Source: JBMOGA01 sp049318625
Lineage (GTDB): Bacteria > Pseudomonadota > Alphaproteobacteria > Rhizobiales > Hyphomicrobiaceae
DNA: 64,000 nt
Assembly: GCA_049318625.1 (NCBI GenBank)
Contig: JBMOGA010000006.1
Location: 1-64,000, forward strand
Direction of reading: 5' to 3'
The position numbers and the translations under genes were made by a program. The notes beneath the pieces were generated by a model that saw nothing but the letters and a program-made list of their open reading frames with translations, had not been told where the DNA came from and made no database searches. This document shows positions 51,780-60,630 of the stretch, piece by piece. How positions within the stretch are numbered: position 1 is the stretch's first letter; every line of letters starts with the position of its first letter.

Positions 51780-52898
51780 TCACAGCTGCTTCTTGCGCTG
51801 CTGAATCATCATGTAGGTGTCGAAGGTATTCTCGGACAGCTGGAACCAGAGATAGCTGTCGGCGCGGAACGCCTTGGTCGACTCGTAGACCTTCTTGAAA
51901 TCGGCATTCTGCGCGCTGATTTCGTCGTAGGTCTCGGTGGCGGACTTGAACACCGCATCGAGCACCGGCTCGGTGAACGGACGCAGCACGGCGCCCGAGG
52001 CCACCAGACGCTTCAGGGCCGCCGGATTCTGCACGTCGTAGCGCGCCATCATGTACTCGTTGGCGCGGTTCGAGGCCGCCTTCACGATCGCCTGATAGTT
52101 CTTCGGCAGGCTGTTCCACTTCTCGAGGTTGATGAAGTTGTGCAGCATGGCGCCGCCTTCCCACCAGCCCGGATAGTAGTAGAACTTGGCGACCTTGTAG
52201 AACCCGAGCTTCTCATCGTCATAGGGGCCGACCCACTCGGCGGAGTCGATGGTGCCCTTCTCGAGCGCCGGGTAGATGTCGCCGCCGGCGATCTGCTGCG
52301 GCACGGCGCCGAGCTTGGAGATGACCCGGCCACCGAAGCCGCCGATGCGGATCTTCAGACCCTTGAGGTCGTCGACGGTGTTGATCTCCTTGCGGTACCA
52401 GCCGCCCATCTGGGCACCGGTGTTGCCGGCCGGCAGACCGAAGATCTTGTGCTTGGCATAGAATTCGTTGAGCAGGTCGATGCCGCCGCCCTCGTAGTTC
52501 CAAGCATTCTGCATCCGGCAGTTGAGGCCGAACGGTACCGCCGTTCCGAACGCGAACGTCGGATCCTTACCCCAGTAGTAGTAGGACGCCGTGTGGCACA
52601 TCTCGACGGTGCCGGCGGTCACGGCATCGGCGGCCTGCAGGCCGGGCACGATTTCGCCGGCCGCGAACACCTGGATCTGGAACTTGCCGTCGGTCGCCTC
52701 GGAGACCGACTTCGAGAACACTTCGGCCGCACCGAAAATGGTGTCGAGCGACTTCGGGAAGCTCGAGGTGAGCCGCCACTTGATTTCCGGGGCGGACTGC
52801 GCGATCGCCGGGGCGGCGACCGTGGTCGCACCAGCGGCGCCGACGGCCGCAAGTGACGTTGTCTTGATGAAAGCACGGCGGTCGATCTTCTTCGACAT
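51780..52898 (-). CDS. TRAP transporter substrate-binding protein (DctP/TakP-like)
   Basis: A 372-residue periplasmic binding protein with a twin-arginine-like signal (DRRAFIKTTS, hydrophobic region, cleavage near AIAQS). The mature start IKWRLTSSFPKSLDTIFGAAEVF and ASYYYWGKDPTFAF resemble the COG4663 group, which includes the 2-oxoacid binder TakP and chloroaromatic-acid binders. A carboxylate ligand is likely. It faces the dctQM genes convergently instead of lying in the same operon. Confidence 0.9.
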   Translation of the reverse strand: MSKKIDRRAFIKTTSLAAVGAAGATTVAAPAIAQSAPEIKWRLTSSFPKSLDTIFGAAEVFSKSVSEATDGKFQIQVFAAGEIVPGLQAADAVTAGTVEMCHTASYYYWGKDPTFAFGTAVPFGLNCRMQNAWNYEGGGIDLLNEFYAKHKIFGLPAGNTGAQMGGWYRKEINTVDDLKGLKIRIGGFGGRVISKLGAVPQQIAGGDIYPALEKGTIDSAEWVGPYDDEKLGFYKVAKFYYYPGWWEGGAMLHNFINLEKWNSLPKNYQAIVKAASNRANEYMMARYDVQNPAALKRLVASGAVLRPFTEPVLDAVFKSATETYDEISAQNADFKKVYESTKAFRADSYLWFQLSENTFDTYMMIQQRKKQL

Positions 52899-53224
52899 CG
52901 AAGTTGTTCCTCCCAGAACCGATGGGTATCAAAGTCCGACGGCGACGGAGCCGTGCGGGCCGACGCGAGCGCGAACCGCTACGCGCATGCTGCGCACCAC
53001 TTATGTATTTATGGCGGAATTGGCAACCTCCCGAGCCATCGGTTCGGGGTGGCTTAGCCGACCAGAGTCAGGATTGGCAGACTTGTGGCTGGCGAGACCC
53101 GGTTTTATCGAGCACCCGCTGGCCCTTGTCGTCGACCGCGGGGAGGACCATTCTCCCGTCGGCACGGCCGAGCGTCCTTCGGTCGAGCGCCGATTCGGGC
53201 GCGTCAGGTCACGCGGGGTCTCTG
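52899..53224. promoter_or_regulatory. divergent promoter region of TRAP binding protein and fdhD
   Basis: A 326-base stretch. An AT-rich patch lies near 53000-53020. Short overlapping inverted repeats (AGCCA / TGGCT at 53034-53054) could fold, but nothing convincing as a riboswitch or operator was found. Longer open frames through it look noncoding. Confidence 0.4.
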
Positions 53225-54100
53225 GTGAAGGAATTCGAGGTTCGGCCGACGCCCGACGATCCGCGACTGGCGGTGACGGTGCAGGGCATCGATCAGGATG
53301 GCCGCGAGATCGAGACGAACGTGGTCGCCGAACGGCCGTTGACGCTGTTCCTGAACGCCCGCGAGATCGTGACGATGATGACCATCGGCGATCATCCCGA
53401 TCTGCTGGCCGTCGGCTATCTTCTGAACCAGAACATGTTGCGCGCCGACGACGAAATCACCGCCGTCGACTACGACGACGATATCCAGACCGTGGTCGTG
53501 CGCACCCGGCGCCAGACCGATTACGAGGAGAAGCTGAAGAAAAAGGTGCAGACGTCCGGCTGCGCCCAGGGCACGGTCTTCGGCGACCTGATGGAGGAGT
53601 TCGACCGGATCGAACTGGACAAGGGCGCGCGCCTGCGCACGTCGTGGCTCTATCAGCTGACCCGCAAGATCAATACCGAGCCGAGCCTGTATCTGAAGGC
53701 TGGTGCCATCCACGGCTGCGTATTGTGCCAGGAGGACCGGCCGTTGATCTACATGGAGGACGTCGGCCGTCACAATGCGGTCGACAAGATCGCCGGCTAC
53801 ATGTTCCTCAACCGGATCTCCCCGGAGGACAAGAGCTTCTATACCACCGGCCGACTGACCTCCGAGATGGTCATCAAGACCGTCAAGATGCGGATCCCCA
53901 TCCTCATGTCGCGCTCGGGCTTCACCGCCTGGGGCGTCGATCTCGCCCGCCGGGCCGGGCTGACGCTCATCGGCCGGGCCCGCGGCCGCCGTTTCGTCGC
54001 CTTGGCCGGTCAGGAGCGGATCATTTTCGACGCCGACCCCGCACGGTTCGCCGAGGAGGACCGGCGCTACGCCCGCAAGGGCAGCGGGGGCGACGACTGA
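53225..54100 (+). CDS. fdhD: FdhD-like sulfurtransferase for molybdoenzyme maturation
   Basis: A 291-residue protein that, in the family, carries sulfur from a cysteine desulfurase to the molybdenum cofactor of formate dehydrogenase. The core MEDVGRHNAVDKIAGY and TTGRLTSEMVIKTVKM are conserved. The usual Cys-x2-Cys loop is reduced to one Cys (Cys113, TSGCAQGTV), while a CVLC pair (165-168) appears just before the conserved Gly-rich strand. GTG 53225 is the best start found, with a weak upstream GCGGGG. mobA follows by two bases. Confidence 0.85.
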   Translation: MKEFEVRPTPDDPRLAVTVQGIDQDGREIETNVVAERPLTLFLNAREIVTMMTIGDHPDLLAVGYLLNQNMLRADDEITAVDYDDDIQTVVVRTRRQTDYEEKLKKKVQTSGCAQGTVFGDLMEEFDRIELDKGARLRTSWLYQLTRKINTEPSLYLKAGAIHGCVLCQEDRPLIYMEDVGRHNAVDKIAGYMFLNRISPEDKSFYTTGRLTSEMVIKTVKMRIPILMSRSGFTAWGVDLARRAGLTLIGRARGRRFVALAGQERIIFDADPARFAEEDRRYARKGSGGDD

Positions 54101-54102
54101 CC

Positions 54103-54738
54103 ATGGCGGAGCCGAAAAACGACATCACCGGCCTGCTGCTCGCCGGCGGCCAGTCGCGGCGCATGGGCGGCGGCGACAAGGGCCTCCAGGACCTGGCCGG
54201 CAAGCCCATGCTCGTCCATGTCCGTGACCGTCTCGCGCCCCAAGTTGGCCGCATGGTGCTCAATGCCAACGGCGATCCGGCGCGTTTCGCCCCGTTCGGG
54301 CTTCCCGTCGTCGCCGACACCGTCGAGGGCTTCGTCGGGCCGCTGGCCGGCATTCTCGCCGGTTTGCGCTGGTCGGCCGCCGCAGCACCCGGGGCGCGGT
54401 TCGTCGCCAGCGTGTCGACCGACGCCCCGTTCCTGCCGTTGGACCTCGTCGCGCGCCTCGCCGCCGCGCTCGATTCGTCGCCCGGATCGATCGCGCTGGC
54501 GCGCTCGTCGGACGAATTGCACCCGGTGATCGGCCTGTGGCCTGTCGCGCTCGCCGACGATCTCGAGGCTCACCTGAAGGCGGGACTGCGCAAGGTGCTG
54601 CATTGGACGGACCGGCACGGTACGATCCCCGTCGACTTCGCGCTGGTCCGGATCGGTGGTGAGACGGTCGATCCGTTCTTCAATGCCAATACTCCGGACG
54701 AACTCGCCGAGGCGCGTCGCTTGCTCGAGCAGGTATGA
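54103..54738 (+). CDS. mobA: molybdenum cofactor guanylyltransferase
   Basis: A 211-residue cytoplasmic nucleotidyltransferase that attaches GMP to molybdopterin. The GTP-binding loop GLLLAGGQSRRMGGGDKGL is intact and SVSTDAPFLPLDL gives the metal-binding Asp. The much longer upstream frame is ignored since similarity begins at ITGLLLAGG. It lies between fdhD and mobB and overlaps mobB by ATGA. Confidence 0.93.
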   Translation: MAEPKNDITGLLLAGGQSRRMGGGDKGLQDLAGKPMLVHVRDRLAPQVGRMVLNANGDPARFAPFGLPVVADTVEGFVGPLAGILAGLRWSAAAAPGARFVASVSTDAPFLPLDLVARLAAALDSSPGSIALARSSDELHPVIGLWPVALADDLEAHLKAGLRKVLHWTDRHGTIPVDFALVRIGGETVDPFFNANTPDELAEARRLLEQV

Positions 54739-55331
54739 CCGATCCCATGAATCGCACACCGATCACGCATGCGCCCTCCGGGGCCCCGCTCATCGGCATC
54801 GTCGGCTGGAAGAAGTCCGGCAAGACCACGCTGACCGTGCGGCTGGTCGAGGAGTTCACACGCCGCGGCCTGCGCGTCGCGACGGTCAAGCACGCCCACC
54901 ACAGCTTTCGCATCGACGACGAGGAGACCGACAGCGCGCGCCATCGCCGCGCCGGCGCCGGTCAGGTGGCCATCGTGTCGAGCCAGCGCTGGGCGGTCGT
55001 CACCGAGCTGGCCGGAGTGGCCGAGCCCGACTTCGCCGACGTGATTGCCACGCTCGCGCCGGCCGACCTGATCATCGTCGAAGGCTACAAGTCGGCGCCC
55101 ATCCGCAAAATCGAGGCGCGCCGGCAGGGCGCCTTCGAGCGCCGCCCCCTCGCGGAGGGCGATCCGCTGATCGTCGCCGTGGCCGCGGACCACGACCCGG
55201 CCGACCGGCGGCTGCCGTGGTTCTCGCTCGACGCCATCACCGATATCGCCGATTTCATCACGGCGACGCTCGCCGTCGCGCCGTCACGCACCGAACGTCG
55301 GGACCCAGCCGATGCGCCGCCACGTCGTTAG
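54735..55331 (+). CDS. mobB: molybdopterin-guanine dinucleotide biosynthesis protein MobB
   Basis: A 198-residue P-loop GTPase assisting MobA. Walker A is GWKKSGKTT; ATVKHAHHSF and LIIVEGYKS are characteristic. Slightly longer than E. coli MobB because of an Arg/Pro-rich tail that overlaps the next gene by 20 bases. Together with FdhD and MobA it supplies bis-MGD enzymes; none is encoded in this window. Confidence 0.93.
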   Translation: MTDPMNRTPITHAPSGAPLIGIVGWKKSGKTTLTVRLVEEFTRRGLRVATVKHAHHSFRIDDEETDSARHRRAGAGQVAIVSSQRWAVVTELAGVAEPDFADVIATLAPADLIIVEGYKSAPIRKIEARRQGAFERRPLAEGDPLIVAVAADHDPADRRLPWFSLDAITDIADFITATLAVAPSRTERRDPADAPPRR

Positions 55332-56046
55332 TCTCGTCGCCGGAGTGGCGACCGGCCTCCTCGCGACGGGCGCTTCGGCCCAGCCCCGCGACCCCCCGGT
55401 GCCGCCCGGCCTCGATCCGGGTGGCGTGCCGGTCGCCGTCTTCGCCGACGGCATCGATTACACCGACCCGCAGATCCTCCGCCGTCTTGCGCGTGACGGC
55501 GAGGGCGACCTTGTCGCCTGGGACTTCACCGATGGAGATGCTCGCCCTCACGGCCCGAGCGATCCGCGTGTCGTGGCGCTGCTCGGCCTGACGTCGTCGC
55601 TGCGTCTGATCGTGGCGCGCGGCGCGGCAGCCGATCCGGCGCGGGCGGCACGTTTGACAGCATTCGTGGTGCGCACGGTGGCCCGGATCGTGGTCGTGTG
55701 GGATACGGCACCGGGCCGCCCCGACTGGACGCTGTTTCTCGAAGGTGTCCGGCGGTTTCCGGATCGGCTGTTCGTCGTCCCGGCCGTCGCGGGTCTGAGC
55801 TATCACGAGGTTCGGTCGTACCCCAATCTGCTGGTGGCCGCACGCGCCGGCGCGATCGCAGACGTGGTATTCCATGGCTTGCCCAACGACGGGGGCGCCG
55901 ATCATCTGGCCGCCAGCAACGCCGCGGCGCTCGCCGCCGATGCCCTGGCGGACCAGCCGCGGTTGGCGGCGGCCGAAATCAAGGCGCGACTGCAGAGACA
56001 GTGCGGGTCGGGCTGCAGAATTGGCGTGCCGGCTCAGCCGCGATAG
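55312..56046 (+). CDS. exported protein resembling a degenerate subtilase (S8-like)
   Basis: A 244-residue protein with a Sec signal peptide (residues 1-23, ending ASAQ). VAVFADGIDYTDP (41-53) matches the subtilase VAVIDTGVDYTHP block, but the catalytic Asp position is Ala45. VAWDFTDGD is also subtilase-like, His80 may represent the second residue, and no GTS-x-A Ser motif is seen (NDGGADHLAASNAAAL instead). It is probably a catalytically inactive relative or a binding protein. It overlaps mobB by 20 bases at its start and a convergent gene by 13 bases at its end. Confidence 0.65.
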   Translation: MRRHVVSLVAGVATGLLATGASAQPRDPPVPPGLDPGGVPVAVFADGIDYTDPQILRRLARDGEGDLVAWDFTDGDARPHGPSDPRVVALLGLTSSLRLIVARGAAADPARAARLTAFVVRTVARIVVVWDTAPGRPDWTLFLEGVRRFPDRLFVVPAVAGLSYHEVRSYPNLLVAARAGAIADVVFHGLPNDGGADHLAASNAAALAADALADQPRLAAAEIKARLQRQCGSGCRIGVPAQPR

Positions 56047-57014
56047 TGGGAATACTGACCGCGCGGACGATAGCGCTCGAGGTAACTCGGAACCACCGTC
56101 GACACGGAATGCGGTGCCGTCACACCGAGATCCGCCAGCGTACGGCCTTCCGACTTCGCGGCATCGCTGACGACATTGTCGCGGGCCAGCATGCGCACCT
56201 GATCGACCGTGATGGGGCGCAGCGCATTGGGCAGCGGCAGGGTCAGGATCGCCTGGAGCTTGGCCATCCACCGCGGCATCGGCAGGTAGGGGCGGGCGCG
56301 GCCCGCCCACTGCTGGGTCCGGTCGAGGAGTTGGCGGAACGTCTGCACCTCCGGGCCGCCCACTTCGTAGATCGTGCCCGGTTTCGCCTGCCCGTCGCAG
56401 GCATGTGCGATGGCCGTCGCGAGATCGCCGACGAACACCGGCTGGAATTTGGTGCGGCCCGAGATCAACGGCATCATCGGCGCGATACGGGCCAGCGCGG
56501 CGAAGCGGTTGAAGAATTCGTCCTCCGGCCCGAACACGATCGACGGACGGATGATCACGGCGCCTGGGAACTCCGCGAGCACGGCCTCCTCGCCCGCCGC
56601 TTTGGTGCGGGCATACTGGGCGCCGCTCTTGGCATCGGCGCCGATCGCCGAGACATGGATCAGCCGCTTCACACCGGCCTCGCGCGCGGCCTTGGCGATG
56701 GCCCTGGCGCCGGCAACGTGGAGGGCGTGGAAAGACTGCCGGCCGCTCGGCGCAAGAATACCGACGGCGTTCACCACCACTTCGGCACCCTCGACCGCGC
56801 GCCGCACCGAATCGGGATACCGCAGGTTCGCCTGCACCGCATGGATCTGGCCGGCGACGCCCATCGGCTGGAGGTGGCCGGCGAGATCCGGACGGCGCAC
56901 CGCCGCGCGCACCCGATAGCCGCTCTTGGCCAGCGCCCGCACCGTGTGCCGGCCGACGAAGCCCGACCCTCCGAACACCGTCACCAGTGCGCCCGTGTCC
57001 AGCCGCGAAACCAT
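56034..57014 (-). CDS. complex I NDUFA9-like NAD(P)-binding protein
   Basis: A 326-residue atypical short-chain dehydrogenase related to the complex I accessory subunit NDUFA9. The Rossmann motif TVFGGSGFVGRHTVRAL opens the protein; HVSAIGADAKSGAQYARTKAAGE and IIRPSIVFGPEDEFFNRFA are diagnostic. In alphaproteobacteria it is usually a stand-alone gene of uncertain role in complex I assembly or quinone metabolism. Convergent with the preceding subtilase-like gene. Confidence 0.9.
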   Translation of the reverse strand: MVSRLDTGALVTVFGGSGFVGRHTVRALAKSGYRVRAAVRRPDLAGHLQPMGVAGQIHAVQANLRYPDSVRRAVEGAEVVVNAVGILAPSGRQSFHALHVAGARAIAKAAREAGVKRLIHVSAIGADAKSGAQYARTKAAGEEAVLAEFPGAVIIRPSIVFGPEDEFFNRFAALARIAPMMPLISGRTKFQPVFVGDLATAIAHACDGQAKPGTIYEVGGPEVQTFRQLLDRTQQWAGRARPYLPMPRWMAKLQAILTLPLPNALRPITVDQVRMLARDNVVSDAAKSEGRTLADLGVTAPHSVSTVVPSYLERYRPRGQYSHYRG

Positions 57015-57193
57015 TGCCGCATCCCCGCTCGTTCCGGTCTCTCGGCGCGGGGTTTACGCGATGCGGAGGACCATGTGAAGCGCGCGCACGTCGCGCCACG
57101 CTCCGCCAAGGCGGCAGAACGCGCGATTCCCGGCTTCTGGCGGGAGCCGATTTGGCGTACCGGATAGATCGAAAGTCGGAGAGAGAGGTCCCC

Positions 57194-58195
57194 ATGCCCG
57201 CGACGCGCATCCTGTTGACCCACACGCCGGACATGCGGCGCAACTACTACGGCGAGGCGGCGTTCGCCGGCCTCTCTCGGCTCGCTCCCGTCCGCATCCA
57301 TGCCGATGACGCGGCGCTCACGCCCGAAGGTCTCGTTCAGGCCGCAGCCGATTGCGACATCGTCGTCGCCGATCGCAACACGCCGGTGCCGGCCTCCGTC
57401 TTCCAGGCCTTGCCGGGCCTCATCGCCGTGCTGCGCGTCGCGGTCGACATCCGCAACATCGACGTGGCTGCCGCCAGCGCCGCCGGCGTGTTGGTCACCC
57501 AGGCCAGCCGCAGCTGGGTGCCGGCCGTCAGCGAGTTGGTGCTCGGTCTCATGATCGACATCGCCCGCAACGTTTCCACCGCAACCGCGTGTTATCGCGC
57601 CGGTGGCGCCCCGCCGGTCGGTCACGGTAGGCAGCTCGCCGGCGCGACCGCTGGTATCGTCGGCTATGGCCCGCTCGGCCGCCGCGTTGCAGAACTCTGT
57701 CTCGCATTCGGAATGACGGTCGTCGTCTGCGATCCCTATGCGAAGGTCGACAACCCGGCGATCCGCCAGACCGGCCTCGACGATCTCCTGCGGCAGTCGG
57801 ATTTCGTCGTGCCGCTGGCCGTCGCGACCGCCGAGACCGAGAACCTGATCGGTGGCCCGCAGCTGGCCCTGATGAAGCCGTCCGCCTTTCTCGTGAACCT
57901 GTCGCGCGGCAATCTGATCGATGAGGCGGCGCTCGAGTCCGCCCTCGATCGGCGCGCCATCGCCGGGGCTGCCCTGGACGTCGGCCGTGCGCCCGATCAG
58001 ATGCCGTCGCCGCGTCTGGCGCGCCGCTCGGATGTCGTGGCGACGCCGCATATCGGCGGCCTGACCCGCGAAGGCATCGAGGGCCAGGCGCTCGAGACCG
58101 TCCAGCAGGTCGCCGAAATCCTGGCCGGTCGCGCGCCCAACGGCGCCGTGAACACCGCAGCGGCCGCGCGGCTCGCGCGCTTGGCCAATTCCTGA
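57194..58195 (+). CDS. D-2-hydroxyacid dehydrogenase family protein lacking catalytic Glu
   Basis: A 333-residue NAD-binding protein. The cofactor loop GYGPLGRRV, the Arg in NLSRGNLID and the His in TPHIGGLT are present. The Glu expected five residues after the Asp of ALDV is replaced: the sequence reads ALDVGRAPDQM, with Pro there and Asp next. Activity may be changed or use Asp instead. GAGAGAGG lies before the ATG. A CaiB-type CoA-transferase gene follows after 83 bases on the same strand. Confidence 0.82.
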   Translation: MPATRILLTHTPDMRRNYYGEAAFAGLSRLAPVRIHADDAALTPEGLVQAAADCDIVVADRNTPVPASVFQALPGLIAVLRVAVDIRNIDVAAASAAGVLVTQASRSWVPAVSELVLGLMIDIARNVSTATACYRAGGAPPVGHGRQLAGATAGIVGYGPLGRRVAELCLAFGMTVVVCDPYAKVDNPAIRQTGLDDLLRQSDFVVPLAVATAETENLIGGPQLALMKPSAFLVNLSRGNLIDEAALESALDRRAIAGAALDVGRAPDQMPSPRLARRSDVVATPHIGGLTREGIEGQALETVQQVAEILAGRAPNGAVNTAAAARLARLANS

Positions 58196-58278
58196 AATCC
58201 GACGCCGGAGCCGCTGGACAGCCGCGCCTGTCATCGGCTTCAGTTCGTATCCCGTCCTCAGATGACCGAGGTCCCCCG

Positions 58279-59502
58279 ATGCCTGGCCCGCTCGCCCATG
58301 TTCGTGTGCTCGACCTCTCGCGCATTCTGGCAGCGCCCTGGGCCACACAGTTCATGGCCGACATGGGCGCCGAGGTCATCAAAATCGAGCGGCCCGACAC
58401 CGGCGACGACACGCGCGGCTGGGGCCCGCCCTTCATCGTCGAGCCGGGCGAGGGCGACGCCGGTATGGCGGCCTATTTCACTTGCACCAATCGCGGCAAG
58501 CGATCGGTCGCGGTGGATTTCACCGAGCCTGCCGGCCAGGAGATCGTCCGCAGGCTGGCGGCGCAGTCCGACGTGCTGATCGAGAACTACAAGGTCGGCG
58601 GCCTCGCCAAGTATGGCCTCGACTACGAAGCGGTGAAGGCCATCAATCCGCGCATCATCTACTGCTCCGTCACCGGATTCGGCCAGACCGGCCCCTACGC
58701 GCCACGCGCCGGCTATGACTTCCTCATCCAGGGCATGGGCGGCCTGATGAGCATCACCGGCGAGCGCGACGATCTGCCGGGCGGTGGTCCGCAGAAGCTC
58801 GGCGTCGCCATCTCCGATCAGATCGCCGGGTGGAACGCGCTGTCGAGCATCCTCGTCGCGTTGATCGACCGCGACCGGACCGGACGCGGTACCCAGATCG
58901 ACATCTCGCTGCTGGATTGCACGGTGGCCGCCCTCATCAACCAGGCCGCAACCTATCTCCACGCCGGCACCGTGCCGGGACGCATGGGCAACGCGCACGC
59001 TACCGTCATCCCCTATCAGGTCTTTGCTACTGCCGACGGTCACATGATCCTCGCCACCGGCAACGACCGTCAGTTTACGGTATTTTGCGAGATCGCCGGC
59101 CTTTCGCATCTGGCCGGTGATGCGCGCTTCAAGACCATGCGCGGCCGCATCGAGAATCGCGCCGCGCTGATCCCGGACATCGCCGCCGCCATCGCCACAC
59201 GCACCACCGACGCGTGGATGGCGGCGCTGGAGGCCGCCGCGGTTCCGTGCGGACCGATCAACACCATCGATCGCGTGTTCGCCGATCCGCAGGTGCAGGC
59301 GCGCGGCATGGTCCGCACGCTGGAGCAAGGTGCCGTGGCGCCGATCCGCTCCGTCGCCAACCCGGTGCGGATGTCGACGCACGACACGACGTCCGCCAAG
59401 GCGCCGCCTCTGCTCGGCGAGGATACCGATGCGGTGCTCGGCGAGTTGCTCGGATTGTCGGCGGCCGAGATCGCGGCGCTGCGCGAGACCGGTGTGGTCT
59501 GA
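58279..59502 (+). CDS. CaiB/BaiF family CoA-transferase
   Basis: A 407-residue class III CoA-transferase. The N-terminal block VRVLDLSRILAAPWATQFMADMGAEVIKIERPDTGDDTR is diagnostic, only parts of which are quoted here: VLDLSRILAAP and GAEVIKIE. The catalytic Asp is expected in TQIDISLLDCT. It moves CoA between carboxylic acids (formyl-CoA, carnitine or similar substrates). Donor and acceptor are unknown; an adjacent hydroxyacid dehydrogenase suggests a hydroxyacid-CoA route. Confidence 0.92.
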   Translation: MPGPLAHVRVLDLSRILAAPWATQFMADMGAEVIKIERPDTGDDTRGWGPPFIVEPGEGDAGMAAYFTCTNRGKRSVAVDFTEPAGQEIVRRLAAQSDVLIENYKVGGLAKYGLDYEAVKAINPRIIYCSVTGFGQTGPYAPRAGYDFLIQGMGGLMSITGERDDLPGGGPQKLGVAISDQIAGWNALSSILVALIDRDRTGRGTQIDISLLDCTVAALINQAATYLHAGTVPGRMGNAHATVIPYQVFATADGHMILATGNDRQFTVFCEIAGLSHLAGDARFKTMRGRIENRAALIPDIAAAIATRTTDAWMAALEAAAVPCGPINTIDRVFADPQVQARGMVRTLEQGAVAPIRSVANPVRMSTHDTTSAKAPPLLGEDTDAVLGELLGLSAAEIAALRETGVV

Positions 59503-59529
59503 ATTCCGGCGCAGGAAAGAACGGCCGCG

Positions 59530-59892
59530 ATGCTCCCCTCTTTGACGCTACTGCTGGTCTGTCAACTCGCGGGCGAACTGGCGGTTGCGGCACTGGGTCT
59601 GCCGGTTCCGGGTCCGGCCATCGGCATGGCGCTGCTGTTCGTCGGACTGGTTGTCCGCGGCGGTATTCCCGATGACCTCGCGCGCACCGCGGACGGCATC
59701 CTCGCCAACCTGTCTCTGCTGTTCGTACCGGCCGGTGTCGGCGTCATGCTGCACGCGCCGCTGCTCGGCCGTGACTGGCTGGCGATTTCGGTGGCGTTGG
59801 TCGGATCCACACTGCTCACCATCGCCGTGACCGCGCTGGTCATGCGCTGGCTCCAGCGCTGGAGCGCGCCGAACGAGAACCCGCCTGCATGA
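59530..59892 (+). CDS. lrgA: CidA/LrgA family holin-like membrane protein
   Basis: A 120-residue inner-membrane protein with four hydrophobic segments and the family motif PVPGPAIGMALL. In other bacteria LrgA/CidA proteins influence murein hydrolase export or transport small organic acids such as pyruvate and glycolate. It overlaps lrgB by ATGA and follows the CoA-transferase gene by 27 bases. Confidence 0.88.
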   Translation: MLPSLTLLLVCQLAGELAVAALGLPVPGPAIGMALLFVGLVVRGGIPDDLARTADGILANLSLLFVPAGVGVMLHAPLLGRDWLAISVALVGSTLLTIAVTALVMRWLQRWSAPNENPPA

Positions 59893-60605
59893 CCGGTCTT
59901 CGCGATATCTGGGCCTATCTGTCGGCCTCGCCACTGCTGCATCTCACATTGACGCTCGTGGCGTTCCAGGCGGGATTCTGGATCTACCGGCGGGTCCACC
60001 TCAATCCACTGTGCAACCCGGTGTTGCTGGCCGTACTCGCGATCGTCGCAATTCTGACGGCGACCGGCACCTCATACAGCCGCTATTTCGAGGGCGCCCA
60101 GTTCGTCCACTTCCTGCTTGGACCCGCCACCGTGGCACTCGCCATTCCGCTGTATCGCCAGTTCGAGCGGGTCCGTCGCTCCGCGTTCGCCATTCTCGTC
60201 AGCTTGCTGATGGGATCTTTGACCGCGGCACTGTCGGCCGTGCTGCTGGTCAGACTTTTCGGCGGCAGCCGGGACACCATGATCTCGATGGCGCCGAAAT
60301 CGGTGACGGCGCCCGTCGCCATGGGCATCTCGGAACAGCTCGGCGGCCTGCCTTCGCTGACGGCCGTGCTAGTCATCCTGACCGGTATCCTCGGCGCGAT
60401 GCTCGGCCCGCCCCTGCTCAATCTCCTCGGCATCCGCGATTGGGCGGCCCGCGGCCTGGCGATCGGCACGGCCAGCCACGGCATCGGCACCGCCCGGGCG
60501 TTGCAGGTGAATGAGGTGGCGGGGGCCTTCGCGGGCCTCGCCATGGGCCTCAACGCGCTCGCCACAGCGGTTCTCCTGCCACTGCTCTGGCGGCTGCTGT
60601 TCTGA
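59889..60605 (+). CDS. lrgB: LrgB/CidB family membrane protein
   Basis: A 238-residue inner-membrane protein with about seven helices. The conserved ALAIPLYRQ, APKSVTAPVAMGI and GTASHGIGTARAL motifs identify LrgB/PlgG-type proteins, some of which export glycolate or glycerate. Paired with LrgA. Transport of a small hydroxyacid would fit the neighbouring dehydrogenase and CoA-transferase, but this is inference. Confidence 0.92.
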   Translation: MTGLRDIWAYLSASPLLHLTLTLVAFQAGFWIYRRVHLNPLCNPVLLAVLAIVAILTATGTSYSRYFEGAQFVHFLLGPATVALAIPLYRQFERVRRSAFAILVSLLMGSLTAALSAVLLVRLFGGSRDTMISMAPKSVTAPVAMGISEQLGGLPSLTAVLVILTGILGAMLGPPLLNLLGIRDWAARGLAIGTASHGIGTARALQVNEVAGAFAGLAMGLNALATAVLLPLLWRLLF

Positions 60606-60630
60606 AGCCGTCAGCGGCCCGGCCGTCCAC

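Noticed and set aside
52899..53224. Molybdenum-cofactor riboswitch upstream of fdhD
   Set aside because: Short complementary segments exist, but I could not match the known conserved core and stems. Needs a covariance-model search.
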